10,483 nt of DNA from Brucellaceae bacterium. Its GTDB lineage: Bacteria > Pseudomonadota > Alphaproteobacteria > Rhizobiales > Rhizobiaceae. Position 1 is the stretch's first letter. Each line of letters begins with the position of its first letter. The stretch spans positions 1-10,483 of the forward strand of contig JAIRVW010000120.1 of NCBI GenBank assembly GCA_031253705.1, given 5' to 3'. Made by a program: the position numbers and the translations under genes. Under the pieces are notes generated by a model. It was not told where the DNA came from. It saw only the letters and a program-made list of their open reading frames with translations, and ran no database searches. Below, in pieces: positions 1 through 6,859 of the stretch.

Positions 1-1095
1 ACCCATCTGCACAGTGTCGAAGCGGCGCCATGTCTGGTATTTTTCCAGTGCGGCAAAGGAGCCGATATCAAGGCCGAGGCGTTCAGTATCAACAATCACC
101 TGCGCCAGCGTTGCCGCATCGCGGAAACCGAGATTAAGCCCCTGTCCCGCAATCGGGTGAATACCGTGCGCAGCATCACCAACCAGTGCGAAACGCGGCT
201 TTACAAATTCGCGCGCCAGTGTCAGGCCGAGCGGGAAAGCCCGCTTGTTGCCTTCAACGCGGATTTCGCCCAGATGATGACCGAAGCGCTGTTCCAGTTC
301 AGCCTCAAAAACAAAGTCATCTTGTGCAACCAGACGGTTGGCATCTTCTGTGCGCTCTGCCCAGACGAGAGAAGAACGGTTGCCTTTGAGCGGCAGAATG
401 GCAAAAGGCCCGGCAGGCAGGAAATGTTCAATCGCGCGGCCGTCATGCGGGCGCTCATGGGAAACATTGCAGACAATGCCGGACTGACCGTAGCTCCAGT
501 GAACAGTTTTGATGCCTGCTTGATCGCGCATACGCGAACGCACGCCATCCGCGCCGACCAGCAGCCTTGTTTCGAGAATGCGGCCGTCTGCAAGTGTTAC
601 AGTCACAGCATTGGATTCAGTCGTAAAACCGTCAACACCGCAGCCTTCAATAACATTAATGCCAAGCTCGGCAGCTTTGGCGTGCAGTGAGGCATTGAGA
701 ACTTTGTTTTCAACCATATGGGCGAAAGGTTCACCCGGATTCACTTCACCGGCAAAAGTCAAAAAAACAGGACGCACCGGATCGGATACACGGGAATCGG
801 TGATCACCATATCGTTGATCGGTTGTGCATCCGGTTTGATCGCCTGCCAGCAACCGAGCTGATCCAGCATACGGGTGGCAGCAGCGGCAATGGCCGAGGC
901 GCGCGGATCTTTTTTCCACTGACCGGCAGGCGCTGCATCAATAATGGTCACATCCAGCTGCGGCGCGCCGGTTTTAATGGCAACCGCCGTCGTCATCCCC
1001 ACATAACCCGCGCCTGCGATCAGAACATCAGTTTTGACCGGAGCAGATGCTGTGTCTGCAGCAGTTTGGGATGATTTGCGGGACGATTTAGCCAT
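1..1095 (-). CDS. UbiH/UbiF/COQ6-family FAD-dependent ubiquinone-ring hydroxylase (C-terminus cut by window edge)
   Basis: This is a class A flavoprotein monooxygenase that would hydroxylate the aromatic ring during ubiquinone biosynthesis, using FAD, NAD(P)H and O2 at the inner membrane. 365 residues are visible from the ATG; family members run to about 400, so only the C-terminal tail is missing. Three family motifs can be read: the dinucleotide fold GAGYVG at residues 28-33, the GADG motif at 181-184, and GDAAH at 306-310 followed by HPIAGQGLNLG, the FAD ribose/pyrophosphate site. The start is set by an AGAAGGA ribosome-binding site 7 bases upstream. About 20 residues rich in Ser, Ala and Lys precede the FAD fold. 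The gene is divergent from tesB. Motifs alone cannot separate UbiH, UbiF and UbiL, which hydroxylate different ring carbons; alphaproteobacteria often use UbiL, so no symbol is given. The family assignment is firm and the ring position is open. Confidence 0.93.
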   Translation of the reverse strand, partial: MAKSSRKSSQTAADTASAPVKTDVLIAGAGYVGMTTAVAIKTGAPQLDVTIIDAAPAGQWKKDPRASAIAAAATRMLDQLGCWQAIKPDAQPINDMVITDSRVSDPVRPVFLTFAGEVNPGEPFAHMVENKVLNASLHAKAAELGINVIEGCGVDGFTTESNAVTVTLADGRILETRLLVGADGVRSRMRDQAGIKTVHWSYGQSGIVCNVSHERPHDGRAIEHFLPAGPFAILPLKGNRSSLVWAERTEDANRLVAQDDFVFEAELEQRFGHHLGEIRVEGNKRAFPLGLTLAREFVKPRFALVGDAAHGIHPIAGQGLNLGFRDAATLAQVIVDTERLGLDIGSFAALEKYQTWRRFDTVQMG

Positions 1096-1297
1096 GACGG
1101 TTTCCTTCTCTGCACAACAGGTTTGCAGGACTGTCAGTTCCTTTTCAACCTGTTCGTGCTTTATAGCATACAGATGCAGATAAGCCTTAAGCCGGTTTGT
1201 CTCAAGCGGAAATGCCGCAGTTTTTATCAGCAATCCCTTGCGCCGTCAGACTGCCGGTTGTAGCCATAGTATAGCTGTTGCAGAAAATGAGTTGTCC
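1096..1297. promoter_or_regulatory. Divergent intergenic region between the ubiquinone hydroxylase gene and tesB
   Basis: About 200 bases separate the two divergent starts, so both promoters should lie here. On the minus strand a TATAAA (1165 down to 1160) is a possible -10 for the hydroxylase gene, but no good -35 is seen. On the plus strand TATAGC at 1270-1275 could be a -10 for tesB, again without a clear -35. The minus-strand gene has a good ribosome-binding site (1109 down to 1103); tesB has only a weak purine-rich stretch before its ATG. The promoter calls are guesses from hexamer likeness; the divergent arrangement itself is directly seen. Confidence 0.35.
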
Positions 1298-2161
1298 ATG
1301 TCCGAAGCAATGAAAGAACTTTTGTCGATCCTTGATCTGGAGCCGCTGGAACATAACCTGTTTCGCGGACGCAGCCCGCAAGTGGGCTGGCAGAGGGTTT
1401 TTGGCGGACAGGTGATTGGTCAGGCACTGGTTGCGGCGCAGCGCACTGTTGAGGAAGGACGCTTTGTCCACTCGCTGCATGGCTATTTCATGCGTCCGGG
1501 TGATCCGTCCATTCCGATTATCTATCGTGTGGATCGCCTGCGCGACGGTTCCAGCTTTTCGACCCGTCAGGTTGTGGCCATTCAGCACGGCAAGGCTATT
1601 TTCACGCTTTCCGCCTCTTTCCAAATTGATGAAGCAGGGCTTGAGCATCAGATGCCGATGCCGCTTCACGTGCCGATGCCGGAAAAACTGCTCAGCATCA
1701 AAGATATGAAAGAGCAATATATGCAGATGGCACCGGCACCGGTGCGTAAATATCTGGAACGCGATCAGCCGATTGATATGAAGCCGGTATCGCTCAGCCA
1801 TTATCTGACCAAAGATCCGTTGCCGCCGGAGCAGAATGTCTGGGTGCGTGCCTGTGGTGAAGTGCCGGATGACCGCGCCTTGCAGGCGGCAATTCTGGCC
1901 TATCTCTCGGATATGACTTTGCTCGACACATCACTGCACGCGCATGGACGCGCGGTGTTTGATCCGGGGTTACAGGTTGCCAGTCTTGACCATTCCATGT
2001 GGTTCCATCATCCGTGCCGCTTAAATGACTGGCTGCTCTATAGTCAGGACAGCCCGATGGCGACGGGTGCGCGCGGCTTTAACCGCGGTTCTATTTTCAC
2101 CCGCGACGGTGTGCTGATTGCTTCTACGGCACAGGAAGGTCTGATCCGCGTCCGCGATTAA
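1298..2161 (+). CDS. tesB: Acyl-CoA thioesterase II (TesB), double hotdog fold
   Basis: TesB hydrolyses medium- and long-chain acyl-CoA to free fatty acid and CoA in the cytoplasm. The protein has 287 residues, against 286 in E. coli. The N-terminal hotdog domain has GWQRVFGGQVIGQAL and HSLHGYFMRPGDP; the C-terminal domain has DHSMWFHHP and ASTAQEG. Relative to the E. coli triad Asp204/Thr228/Gln278, this protein has Asp205 and Gln279 at matching places, but Ser229 where E. coli has Thr. Serine can do the same hydrogen bonding, so activity is expected. The frame stays open 20 codons further upstream, but the ATG at 1298 gives the family length, and the upstream residues show no TesB likeness. 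The ribosome-binding site is weak. The gene ends at a strong terminator, so it is probably its own transcription unit. Confidence 0.95.
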   Translation: MSEAMKELLSILDLEPLEHNLFRGRSPQVGWQRVFGGQVIGQALVAAQRTVEEGRFVHSLHGYFMRPGDPSIPIIYRVDRLRDGSSFSTRQVVAIQHGKAIFTLSASFQIDEAGLEHQMPMPLHVPMPEKLLSIKDMKEQYMQMAPAPVRKYLERDQPIDMKPVSLSHYLTKDPLPPEQNVWVRACGEVPDDRALQAAILAYLSDMTLLDTSLHAHGRAVFDPGLQVASLDHSMWFHHPCRLNDWLLYSQDSPMATGARGFNRGSIFTRDGVLIASTAQEGLIRVRD

Positions 2162-2190
2162 GCCGTGTCGTTCATATAGATGTGAGACAG

Positions 2191-2220
2191 AAAACACGCC
2201 CTTATACGGGCGTGTTTTTT
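2191..2220 (+). terminator. Strong intrinsic terminator of tesB
   Basis: An 11-bp perfect stem (2191-2201 pairing with 2208-2218) carries GC-rich core ACGCCC/GGGCGT, a 6-base loop TTATAC, and runs into six T (2215-2220). It lies 30 bases after the tesB stop and would isolate tesB from ftsK. Confidence 0.92.
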
Positions 2221-2251
2221 ATTGCAGCCTGAAAACAGACGGGCCTCATGG

Positions 2252-2267
2252 TTAATGCTGTCTTAAC
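2252..2267 (+). promoter_or_regulatory. CtrA-type box (TTAA-N7-TTAAC) upstream of ftsK
   Basis: The sequence TTAATGCTGTCTTAAC matches exactly the full binding site of the alphaproteobacterial cell-cycle regulator CtrA. It lies 100 bases before the chosen ftsK start, in the only gap between the tesB terminator and ftsK. A GANTC site (GATTC, 2292-2296), the target of the CcrM methylase that often accompanies CtrA control, is 25 bases downstream. A CATAAA at 2296-2301 could be a -10. The match is seen directly; regulation by CtrA is inferred. GANTC is common by chance and adds little alone. Confidence 0.6.
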
Positions 2268-2366
2268 TACCGCTGATGTAAGATCGGACGCGATTCATAA
2301 AATTTACCTGTTTTCTGCGCTGACCGGCTGCATTGAAATCAGGTGGAGATATTTGAGGCAGGTTTT

Positions 2367-4943
2367 ATGCGGCAAGGCTATTCACCGTCCTACGGGCCGG
2401 ACGAGCAGGAAATTCGGGGAGAACGTCTGAGGCTCAGCGCTTTATTGCGCCGCCAGATTGATATTTTCTCCGGCCTGTTATTGCTGGCACTGGTGGCGGC
2501 TGCAGTGGCCGCACTTGCAACATGGAATGTGGCTGATCCGAGTTTCAGTCATGCAACTGCCAATGAAGTGACCAATGCCGCAGGTTATCCGGGCGCTGTT
2601 TTTGCCGATCTGGCGATGCAGTTTTATGGTCTTTCCAGTGTTGTTGTGCTTTTGCCGCTGGTCTTCTGGGGAATTTTGCTGATCGTTAATGGCCGCATTG
2701 ACCGTTTGGCACGGCGTATTTCCGCGTGGTTTTTTGCCTCTTTGTTGTTCGCTGCCATTGCCAGCTGCGTGCAGCCGCCGGAAAGCTGGCCGATGCAGAT
2801 CGGCCTTGGCGGTGTTTTCGGCGATATGATGCTGAAAGTGCCGGGCGTGTTTCTGGGCGAGTTTCCGACCGGTGTGATTGCACTTGGTATTGCTGTTGTT
2901 CTGGCCGTTCCGGCTTTGTGGCTGTGTGCCTTTGCCAGCGGTCTGATCGGTCGTGACCGCAGTCTCACCAAGCCTGTTCGTGCTAAAGCGCGACAGGTGG
3001 CCGATGATCATTATGATGAAGACGATGATTTTGACGATGAGGATGCAAGCGAAGCACGGATTGGTTTCTTTGCCGGTTTGTCTGCGTCGACACTTGGTGC
3101 CGCATCGCACTGGATGCTGAGTGCTAAAGCCTCGGTGCGGCGTTTGTTGGGGCTGAAGCGCAATCCTTCCCCGTCGCGTCGTCGCAATCGTGAGGATGAT
3201 CCGTTCGGTGATGTTAAAGTTGCGCGTGCCGGTGAGCGCTTTGAGCCGGGATTTGAACCGGCGGCGCATCATGTTGATGATGCCCGTTTTAACGATGATG
3301 ATTATGACTATGAGGATGCGCCTGTATCGCAGCAGCCTGCTGCACAGACTCAGGCACAAGCTCCGCGTATGCAGGCCGCACGTAAAGCGCCGACTGCCCG
3401 TGCACCAACGCATCCGGTGAATAATGGCGGTCGTTTCATGCTGCCGGATCTCAATTATCTGAGCGAGCCGAAAGTGGTGGCGCGTGATCCGTCACTGTCG
3501 AAAGAAGCGCTGGAGCAGAATGCCCGTGTGCTGGAAGGTGTGCTGGAAGATTTCGGTGTGCGCGGTGAGATCATTCAGGTCAAACCGGGGCCGGTTGTGA
3601 CCATGTATGAGCTGGAACCGGCACCGGGGATTAAGTCTTCCCGTGTGATCGGTCTGGCGGATGATATTGCCCGCTCTATGAGTGCGATTTCTGCCCGTGT
3701 TGCCGTGGTGCCGGGGCGCAATGCCATTGGTATTGAGCTGCCTAATCCGAAGCGTGAAATGGTATTCTTGCGTGAAATGCTGGCGAGCCGCGATTTCATG
3801 CAGACCAAAACCAAGCTGGCACTGGCACTGGGCAAGACCATTAATGGCGAACCGGTGATTGCCGATCTCGCCAAAATGCCTCACGTTCTGGTGGCCGGTA
3901 CTACCGGTTCCGGTAAGTCTGTGGCGATTAATACGATGATCCTCTCGCTGGTCTATCGCATGACCCCGCAGGAATGCCGCCTGATTATGATTGATCCGAA
4001 AATGCTGGAACTTTCCGTTTATGACGGGATTCCGCATTTGCTCACCCCTGTGGTGACGGATCCGAAGAAAGCGGTTGTTGCCCTGAAATGGGCAGTGCGT
4101 GAGATGGAAGACCGCTATCGCAAAATGTCGAAAGTCGGTGTGCGTAATATTGACGGTTTCAACAGTCGCGTTACGCAGGCCGAGAAAAAAGGCGAGCAGA
4201 TTTCCCGCACGGTGCAGACCGGCTTTGACCGCAATACCGGTGAGGCGGTTTATGAAACCGAAGAGCTGGATCTGTCGCCAATGCCGTATATCGTCGTGAT
4301 TATCGACGAAATGGCCGATCTGATGATGGTGGCCGGTAAGGATATTGAAGGCGCAGTGCAGCGTCTGGCGCAGATGGCACGTGCGGCTGGTATCCATGTG
4401 ATTATGGCAACGCAGCGCCCGTCGGTGGATGTGATTACCGGTACGATTAAGGCAAACTTCCCGACCCGTATTTCGTTTCAGGTTACCTCCAAGATTGACA
4501 GTCGTACTGTGCTGGGCGAACAGGGTGCAGAGCAGCTGCTCGGTATGGGTGATATGCTGTTTATGGCCGGTGGCGGCCGTATTCAGCGTGTTCACGGACC
4601 TTTTGTCGGCGATGATGAAGTTGAACAGGTGGTTCAGCACCTTAAAGCGCAGGGCGTACCGGAATATCTGGATGCCGTTATGGAGGATGATGAGGACGAG
4701 GGCGGTTCCGCACCTTCCGGCACGTCCAATCTGGAAAATTCAGACGATCCGTATGATCAGGCGGTTGCTGTGGTGCTGCGCGATAAGAAGGCTTCAACCA
4801 GCTATATCCAGCGCCGTCTCGGCATTGGTTATAACCGCGCCGCCTCAATTATTGAGCGCATGGAAGAGGAAGGCATTGTGGGGCCTGCCAATCACGCCGG
4901 TAAGCGCGATATTCTCGTGCCGACACAGGATGATGATTACTGA
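2367..4943 (+). CDS. ftsK: DNA translocase FtsK, divisome-linked
   Basis: FtsK is a septum-anchored hexameric motor that pumps DNA and brings the chromosome termini together for XerCD/dif resolution at division. The protein has 858 residues. Four membrane segments lie near residues 33-52, 88-107, 119-135 and 170-197. They are followed by a linker (about 200-355) with an Asp/Glu-rich run near 213-225 and a Gln/Ala/Pro-rich end. The alpha/beta motor follows, with Walker A GTTGSGKS (511-518, Lys517) and Walker B IVVIIDE (Asp647, Glu648). The C-terminal gamma domain (about 793-858, [19 protein letters not shown]) is the winged helix that reads the orienting DNA sequences. The linker is much shorter than that of E. 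coli FtsK (1329 residues), as usual in alphaproteobacteria. The ATG at 2367 is chosen for its GAGG/AGG site just upstream; a GTG at 2343 would add 8 residues but has no such site. Transcription probably continues into lolA. Confidence 0.97.
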   Translation: MRQGYSPSYGPDEQEIRGERLRLSALLRRQIDIFSGLLLLALVAAAVAALATWNVADPSFSHATANEVTNAAGYPGAVFADLAMQFYGLSSVVVLLPLVFWGILLIVNGRIDRLARRISAWFFASLLFAAIASCVQPPESWPMQIGLGGVFGDMMLKVPGVFLGEFPTGVIALGIAVVLAVPALWLCAFASGLIGRDRSLTKPVRAKARQVADDHYDEDDDFDDEDASEARIGFFAGLSASTLGAASHWMLSAKASVRRLLGLKRNPSPSRRRNREDDPFGDVKVARAGERFEPGFEPAAHHVDDARFNDDDYDYEDAPVSQQPAAQTQAQAPRMQAARKAPTARAPTHPVNNGGRFMLPDLNYLSEPKVVARDPSLSKEALEQNARVLEGVLEDFGVRGEIIQVKPGPVVTMYELEPAPGIKSSRVIGLADDIARSMSAISARVAVVPGRNAIGIELPNPKREMVFLREMLASRDFMQTKTKLALALGKTINGEPVIADLAKMPHVLVAGTTGSGKSVAINTMILSLVYRMTPQECRLIMIDPKMLELSVYDGIPHLLTPVVTDPKKAVVALKWAVREMEDRYRKMSKVGVRNIDGFNSRVTQAEKKGEQISRTVQTGFDRNTGEAVYETEELDLSPMPYIVVIIDEMADLMMVAGKDIEGAVQRLAQMARAAGIHVIMATQRPSVDVITGTIKANFPTRISFQVTSKIDSRTVLGEQGAEQLLGMGDMLFMAGGGRIQRVHGPFVGDDEVEQVVQHLKAQGVPEYLDAVMEDDEDEGGSAPSGTSNLENSDDPYDQAVAVVLRDKKASTSYIQRRLGIGYNRAASIIERMEEEGIVGPANHAGKRDILVPTQDDDY

Positions 4944-5026
4944 TCAGTCCTGCCACAGTCAGGTCAAACTGCCGGTATAAAAGATAAAAGAGCACGGTGA
5001 AAACTGTCATAACGATACGGGAGCAT

Positions 5027-5683
5027 ATGTCTCTGATGAAACTGAAATTGCCTTTCATGGTCGCCAAATATCTCACTGTCGCATCCGTCGCTCTGGGAGT
5101 TCTGCTGCCTGCCGGTTTTGCTCAGGCGCAAACTGCCAACAGTGCTGCTCTGGGGCAGGCACAGGCTATTGCCAATCAGTTTACAGGCGTGAAAACCATG
5201 ACCGGTGAGTTTGTGCAGTTTGGCCCGAAAGGCGATCAGACCGGCGGTAAGTTCTATATCGAGCGTCCGGGTAAAATCCGTTTCAACTATGATAAATCGC
5301 CGATCACCGTGATTTCGGACGGTGAATCCGTGGTAGTGAATAATAAGAAGCTGGATACGTGGGATTTGTATCCGCTATCGAAAACCCCGCTGAAACTGCT
5401 GCTGAGTGATCATGTTGATCTGGGTGGTGGTCGTCTGCGCGGTCTTAAAAACGAGCCGGATGCGCTGACTATGGTTCTGGGCGATAAGGCAATTTTTGCC
5501 GACGCCACTATTGCGCTGATGTTTGATCCGGCCAATGCAGAACTGAAGCAGTGGACGATTACCGATGCACAGCGTCAGGACACCACTGTCATGATCTTCA
5601 ACGTGCAGAAGGGTGTGCGTTTTGCGGATAATATGTTCAAGATTGATTATCAGCGTATGGCGATGAAACGCAAAACCCGCTGA
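5027..5683 (+). CDS. lolA: Outer-membrane lipoprotein carrier protein LolA
   Basis: LolA is the periplasmic chaperone that takes mature lipoproteins from the LolCDE complex and carries them to the outer membrane. With the chosen start it has 218 residues. A signal peptide is clear: basic N-region (Lys5, Lys7, Lys14), hydrophobic core about 16-31, and cleavage after AQA (32-34). There is no lipobox Cys, as expected for a soluble carrier. The mature part has the family pattern: GEFVQFGPKGDQTGGKFYIE, then RPGKIRF, then the SDGESVVVNNKKLDTWDLYPL region. The start is uncertain. ATG 5027 has GGGAG only 3 bases away, ATG 5036 is further off, and GTG 4997 has a weak AAAGAG; all give the same mature protein. 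The gene follows ftsK by 83 bases with no terminator between, though TATAAA in the gap could be a minor promoter. A strong terminator follows. Confidence 0.9.
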   Translation: MSLMKLKLPFMVAKYLTVASVALGVLLPAGFAQAQTANSAALGQAQAIANQFTGVKTMTGEFVQFGPKGDQTGGKFYIERPGKIRFNYDKSPITVISDGESVVVNNKKLDTWDLYPLSKTPLKLLLSDHVDLGGGRLRGLKNEPDALTMVLGDKAIFADATIALMFDPANAELKQWTITDAQRQDTTVMIFNVQKGVRFADNMFKIDYQRMAMKRKTR

Positions 5684-5701
5684 TTATTCTTCATAGAAAT
5701 G

Positions 5702-5736
5702 AAAATGCCGTGCCTGTCTCAGGCGCGGCATTTTTT
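5702..5736 (+). terminator. Strong intrinsic terminator after lolA
   Basis: A 15-bp stem (5702-5716 with 5720-5734, one T-G pair inside) closes a TCT loop and ends in six T (5731-5736). It lies 18 bases past the lolA stop and marks the end of the ftsK-lolA unit. The A-run on the left arm means it may also work on the opposite strand. Confidence 0.92.
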
Positions 5737-5750
5737 ATTTATCCGGCATT

Positions 5751-5781
5751 TGCACATCATGCATAAGCGGCTTATGGTGCA
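5751..5781. promoter_or_regulatory. Inverted repeat upstream of xthA, possible operator
   Basis: A 7-bp perfect inverted repeat CATAAGC/GCTTATG (5762-5768 and 5770-5776, one base between) sits 63 bases before the xthA start. It has outer arms TGCAC (5751-5755) and GTGCA (5777-5781), offset by six bases on the left. There is no T-run, so it is not a terminator; its place between the lolA terminator and xthA fits an operator. No regulator is recognised. Confidence 0.3.
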
Positions 5782-5838
5782 CGGACTTTGGTGAACCGCA
5801 CCTTTTCGTGTTTTATCCTTCAGCCGTTGAGCAGTTTA

Positions 5839-6645
5839 ATGAGTTTTTCCGTCGCCACCTGGAATATCAATTCAGTTCGCCTTCGTTTGCCGCTGGTTCT
5901 TGATTTTCTTGACCAATATGCGCCCGATGTTTTGTGCCTTCAGGAAACGAAATGTCCTGACAATCAGTTTCCGCTGAAGGAACTGCGCAAGGCCGGTTAT
6001 GAGCATATCGCGATCAGCGGTCAGAAGGGTTATCACGGCGTGGCTACGCTCTCGCGTAGGCCGATGGAAAATACGGAAGTTATCGGTTTCTGTGATATGG
6101 GTGACTGCCGTCACTTAAGCTCTGTTGTGCAGGCGGGCGGTAAATCCATCCGTATTCATAATTTCTATGTGCCTGCCGGTGGCGATGAGCCGGATGTTAC
6201 AATCAATCCGAAATTTGCCCATAAGCTGAATTTCCTTGAGGAAATGCGTGCGATTACCGCTGATCGTGGTGACGGCCTGTCATCCATTCTGGTGGGTGAT
6301 CTGAATATTGCACCGCTGGAAAATGATGTCTGGTCGCATAAGCAGTTGCTCAAAATCGTCAGCCATACACCGGTTGAGACCGAAACACTGGAAGATCTGC
6401 GTGTGAAGGGCGGCTGGAGCGATCTGATGCGGCAGATGATTCCGGCTGATCAGAAGATTTACACCTGGTGGAGCTACCGTGCCAAAGACTGGAATGCGGC
6501 AGATCGCGGTCGTCGTCTGGATCATATCTGGGGCTCGAAAGATCTTGAGCCGCATATGAAAGATTTGCAGATTTTGCGCGATGCGCGTGGCTGGGAACGT
6601 CCGTCGGATCACGTGCCGGTTATTGCCCGTTTCGATCTGGACTAA
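5839..6645 (+). CDS. xthA: Exodeoxyribonuclease III / AP endonuclease (XthA)
   Basis: This enzyme nicks DNA 5' of abasic sites and trims 3' ends in base-excision repair. With the ATG at 5839 it has 268 residues, the same as E. coli XthA. Metal-binding and catalytic motifs of the EEP fold are in order: WNINS (Asn9, Asn11), LQETK (Glu36), GYHGVATLSR, GDLNIAP (Asp154, Asn156), RRLDHIW (Asp228) and SDHVPV (Asp257, His258). The frame is open 17 codons further upstream to a GTG, but those residues are unlike the family, and a GAG lies 7 bases before 5839. The gene stands alone: a strong terminator lies before it and a hairpin after it. All key residues are present, so activity is expected. Confidence 0.96.
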   Translation: MSFSVATWNINSVRLRLPLVLDFLDQYAPDVLCLQETKCPDNQFPLKELRKAGYEHIAISGQKGYHGVATLSRRPMENTEVIGFCDMGDCRHLSSVVQAGGKSIRIHNFYVPAGGDEPDVTINPKFAHKLNFLEEMRAITADRGDGLSSILVGDLNIAPLENDVWSHKQLLKIVSHTPVETETLEDLRVKGGWSDLMRQMIPADQKIYTWWSYRAKDWNAADRGRRLDHIWGSKDLEPHMKDLQILRDARGWERPSDHVPVIARFDLD

Positions 6646-6653
6646 GACATTCA

Positions 6654-6685
6654 AAGTATCGTGACTTGAAAAAGTCACGATACTT
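6654..6685. repeat. 14-bp perfect hairpin with GAAA loop after xthA; possible terminator or operator
   Basis: The arms AAGTATCGTGACTT (6654-6667) and AAGTCACGATACTT (6672-6685) are perfect inverted repeats around GAAA, a GNRA-type tetraloop if transcribed on the plus strand. It starts 8 bases after the xthA stop. Unlike the other two terminators in the window it has no T-run on either strand (AAATAG follows on plus, TGAATG on minus). It could be a weak terminator or RNA-stabilising 3' end of xthA, or a protein-binding palindrome in front of the ABC-F gene. Confidence 0.75.
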
Positions 6686-6751
6686 AAATAGTTATTACAT
6701 AACGGATGCAATATCCGATTCTCAGACGTGTATTTTCAGGAGTTCCTCACG

Positions 6752-6859
6752 ATGAAGCAGACAGCACAGTTTTTCGTAACTGATGTTTTTGTTGTTTCAC
6801 CGGATGCTGCTCTTGATAACTCTGTTCACACTGCAAAATATTTCTGCGCAAACGCCTGA
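6752..6859 (+). CDS. Possible 35-residue leader ORF overlapping the ABC-F start
   Basis: An ATG at 6752 has the best ribosome-binding site in this region, AGGAG at 6738-6742, 9 bases upstream. The frame codes 35 residues, beginning MKQTAQFF, and stops at TGA 6857-6859. It overlaps the first codons of the ABC-F gene in another frame. In the ABC-F frame a TGA overlaps this ATG and a TAA lies at 6777-6779, so it is not a simple N-terminal extension. It may be a translated leader that tunes the ABC-F gene, the trace of a frameshift at the gene's start, or chance. No known family is recognised in the peptide. Confidence 0.3.
   Translation: MKQTAQFFVTDVFVVSPDAALDNSVHTAKYFCANA

Noticed and set aside
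157..690. A 177-codon open frame on the plus strand near the left edge.
   Set aside because: It is antisense to the ubiquinone hydroxylase, which has all three FAD motifs on the minus strand.
2478..3413. A 311-codon open frame on the minus strand with Ile- and Thr-rich stretches.
   Set aside because: It is antisense to the FtsK membrane and linker region; the low-complexity runs are mirror images of the acidic GAT/GAC codons.
3492..4640. A 382-codon open frame on the minus strand.
   Set aside because: It lies wholly inside ftsK, whose motifs are unmistakable. Its product is His-, Asn- and Arg-rich with no recognisable domain, as expected from the complement of the gene's codon bias.
6783..6854. 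A signal-peptide-like hydrophobic N-terminus on the ABC-F protein if the start is 6783 (ending near ISA-QT).
   Set aside because: ABC-F proteins are cytoplasmic, and the hydrophobic stretch includes the normal first beta strand of the ATPase domain. The extra residues come from an unsupported upstream start.
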